Source: Paenibacillaceae bacterium UBA6304
GTDB lineage: Bacteria > Bacillota > Bacilli > Paenibacillales > Paenibacillaceae
Length of the DNA stretch: 13,208 bases
Reading direction: 5' to 3'
NCBI GenBank assembly: GCA_002439285.1
Contig: DJTQ01000068.1
Span: forward strand, 1 to 13,208
Position numbers and translations under genes: made by a program. This document shows positions 13,156-13,208 of this stretch, piece by piece (the first letter of the stretch is position 1; each line of letters begins with the position of its first letter). The notes under the pieces are model-generated. The model was not told where the DNA came from and ran no database searches. It saw only the letters and a program-made list of their open reading frames with translations.

Positions 13156-13208
13156 GTTAATTATCTAATACTGCCTTTTTGTCGGTAAATAACTGTAGGT
13201 TTTACAGT
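13137..13208 (+). repeat. Two direct copies of a 21-bp unit
   Basis: The 21-bp units at 13137-13157 and 13188-13208 are identical except for one base (CTGGAGG versus CTGTAGG), with 30 nt between them. The second copy is itself a hairpin, ACTGTA-GGTTT-TACAGT. It reaches the window edge, so more copies may follow. Confidence 0.8.

Noticed and set aside
13137..13208. Two 21-bp repeats 30 nt apart, resembling a CRISPR repeat-spacer unit
   Set aside because: Only two direct copies, a further copy is inverted, the units form their own hairpins, the first copy lies in an inverted repeat, and no cas gene is present.

Overview
The window is a chromosomal stretch of an endospore-forming Bacillota, most likely Paenibacillus or a close relative. 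Three things point there: sporulation and germination genes (ypeB, spoVIF, a DUF2768 gene), strong AGGAGG ribosome binding sites with many TTG and GTG starts, and a gene order that follows the Bacillus subtilis ypbH-prsW-ypeB-ypfA-ypfB-cmk-ypfD-der-gpsA-yphE region. It looks like core genome. I see no insertion sequence, prophage, rRNA, tRNA or CRISPR array.

All genes from 1 to 11943 lie on the minus strand, so they are read from right to left: a small membrane-anchored hypothetical protein (11578-11943), a YpbH/MecA-type ClpC adaptor (10769-11389), the PrsW membrane protease (10001-10690), a 49-residue zinc-ribbon-like protein (9777-9926), the germination protein YpeB (8304-9665), a YpfA/MotI-type PilZ protein (7493-8146), a YpfB-like membrane protein (7194-7403), cmk (6368-7075), plsC (5772-6371), the S1-domain protein (4430-5665), der (2893-4215), plsY (2266-2877), gpsA (1233-2273), spoVIF (874-1146), a DUF2768 protein (543-728) and a nucleotidyltransferase-like gene cut by the left edge (1-512). 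On the plus strand a NodB-type polysaccharide deacetylase lipoprotein (12031-12951) is transcribed divergently. The last 190 bases are non-coding and hold a cluster of related short inverted and direct repeats.

The genes fall into functional groups. gpsA, plsY and plsC supply glycerol-3-phosphate and two acylation steps of phosphatidic acid synthesis. cmk feeds CTP and dCTP pools, and CTP is needed for CDP-diacylglycerol. der and the S1 protein belong to ribosome assembly and translation. ypeB, spoVIF and DUF2768 belong to spore formation or germination. PrsW and YpbH belong to regulated proteolysis, and YpfA to c-di-GMP control of motility. Compared with B. subtilis, plsC and plsY have been brought in, while gudB, ypdA and sleB are absent from their usual places.

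The observations most worth checking are a cmk promoter whose transcript would meet an intrinsic terminator within about 25 nt, ypeB standing without sleB behind its own sigma-G-like promoter, an unlisted 49-residue zinc-ribbon gene whose ribosome binding site lies in a possible hairpin, and the repeat cluster at the right edge. No clearly novel multi-gene system is visible.
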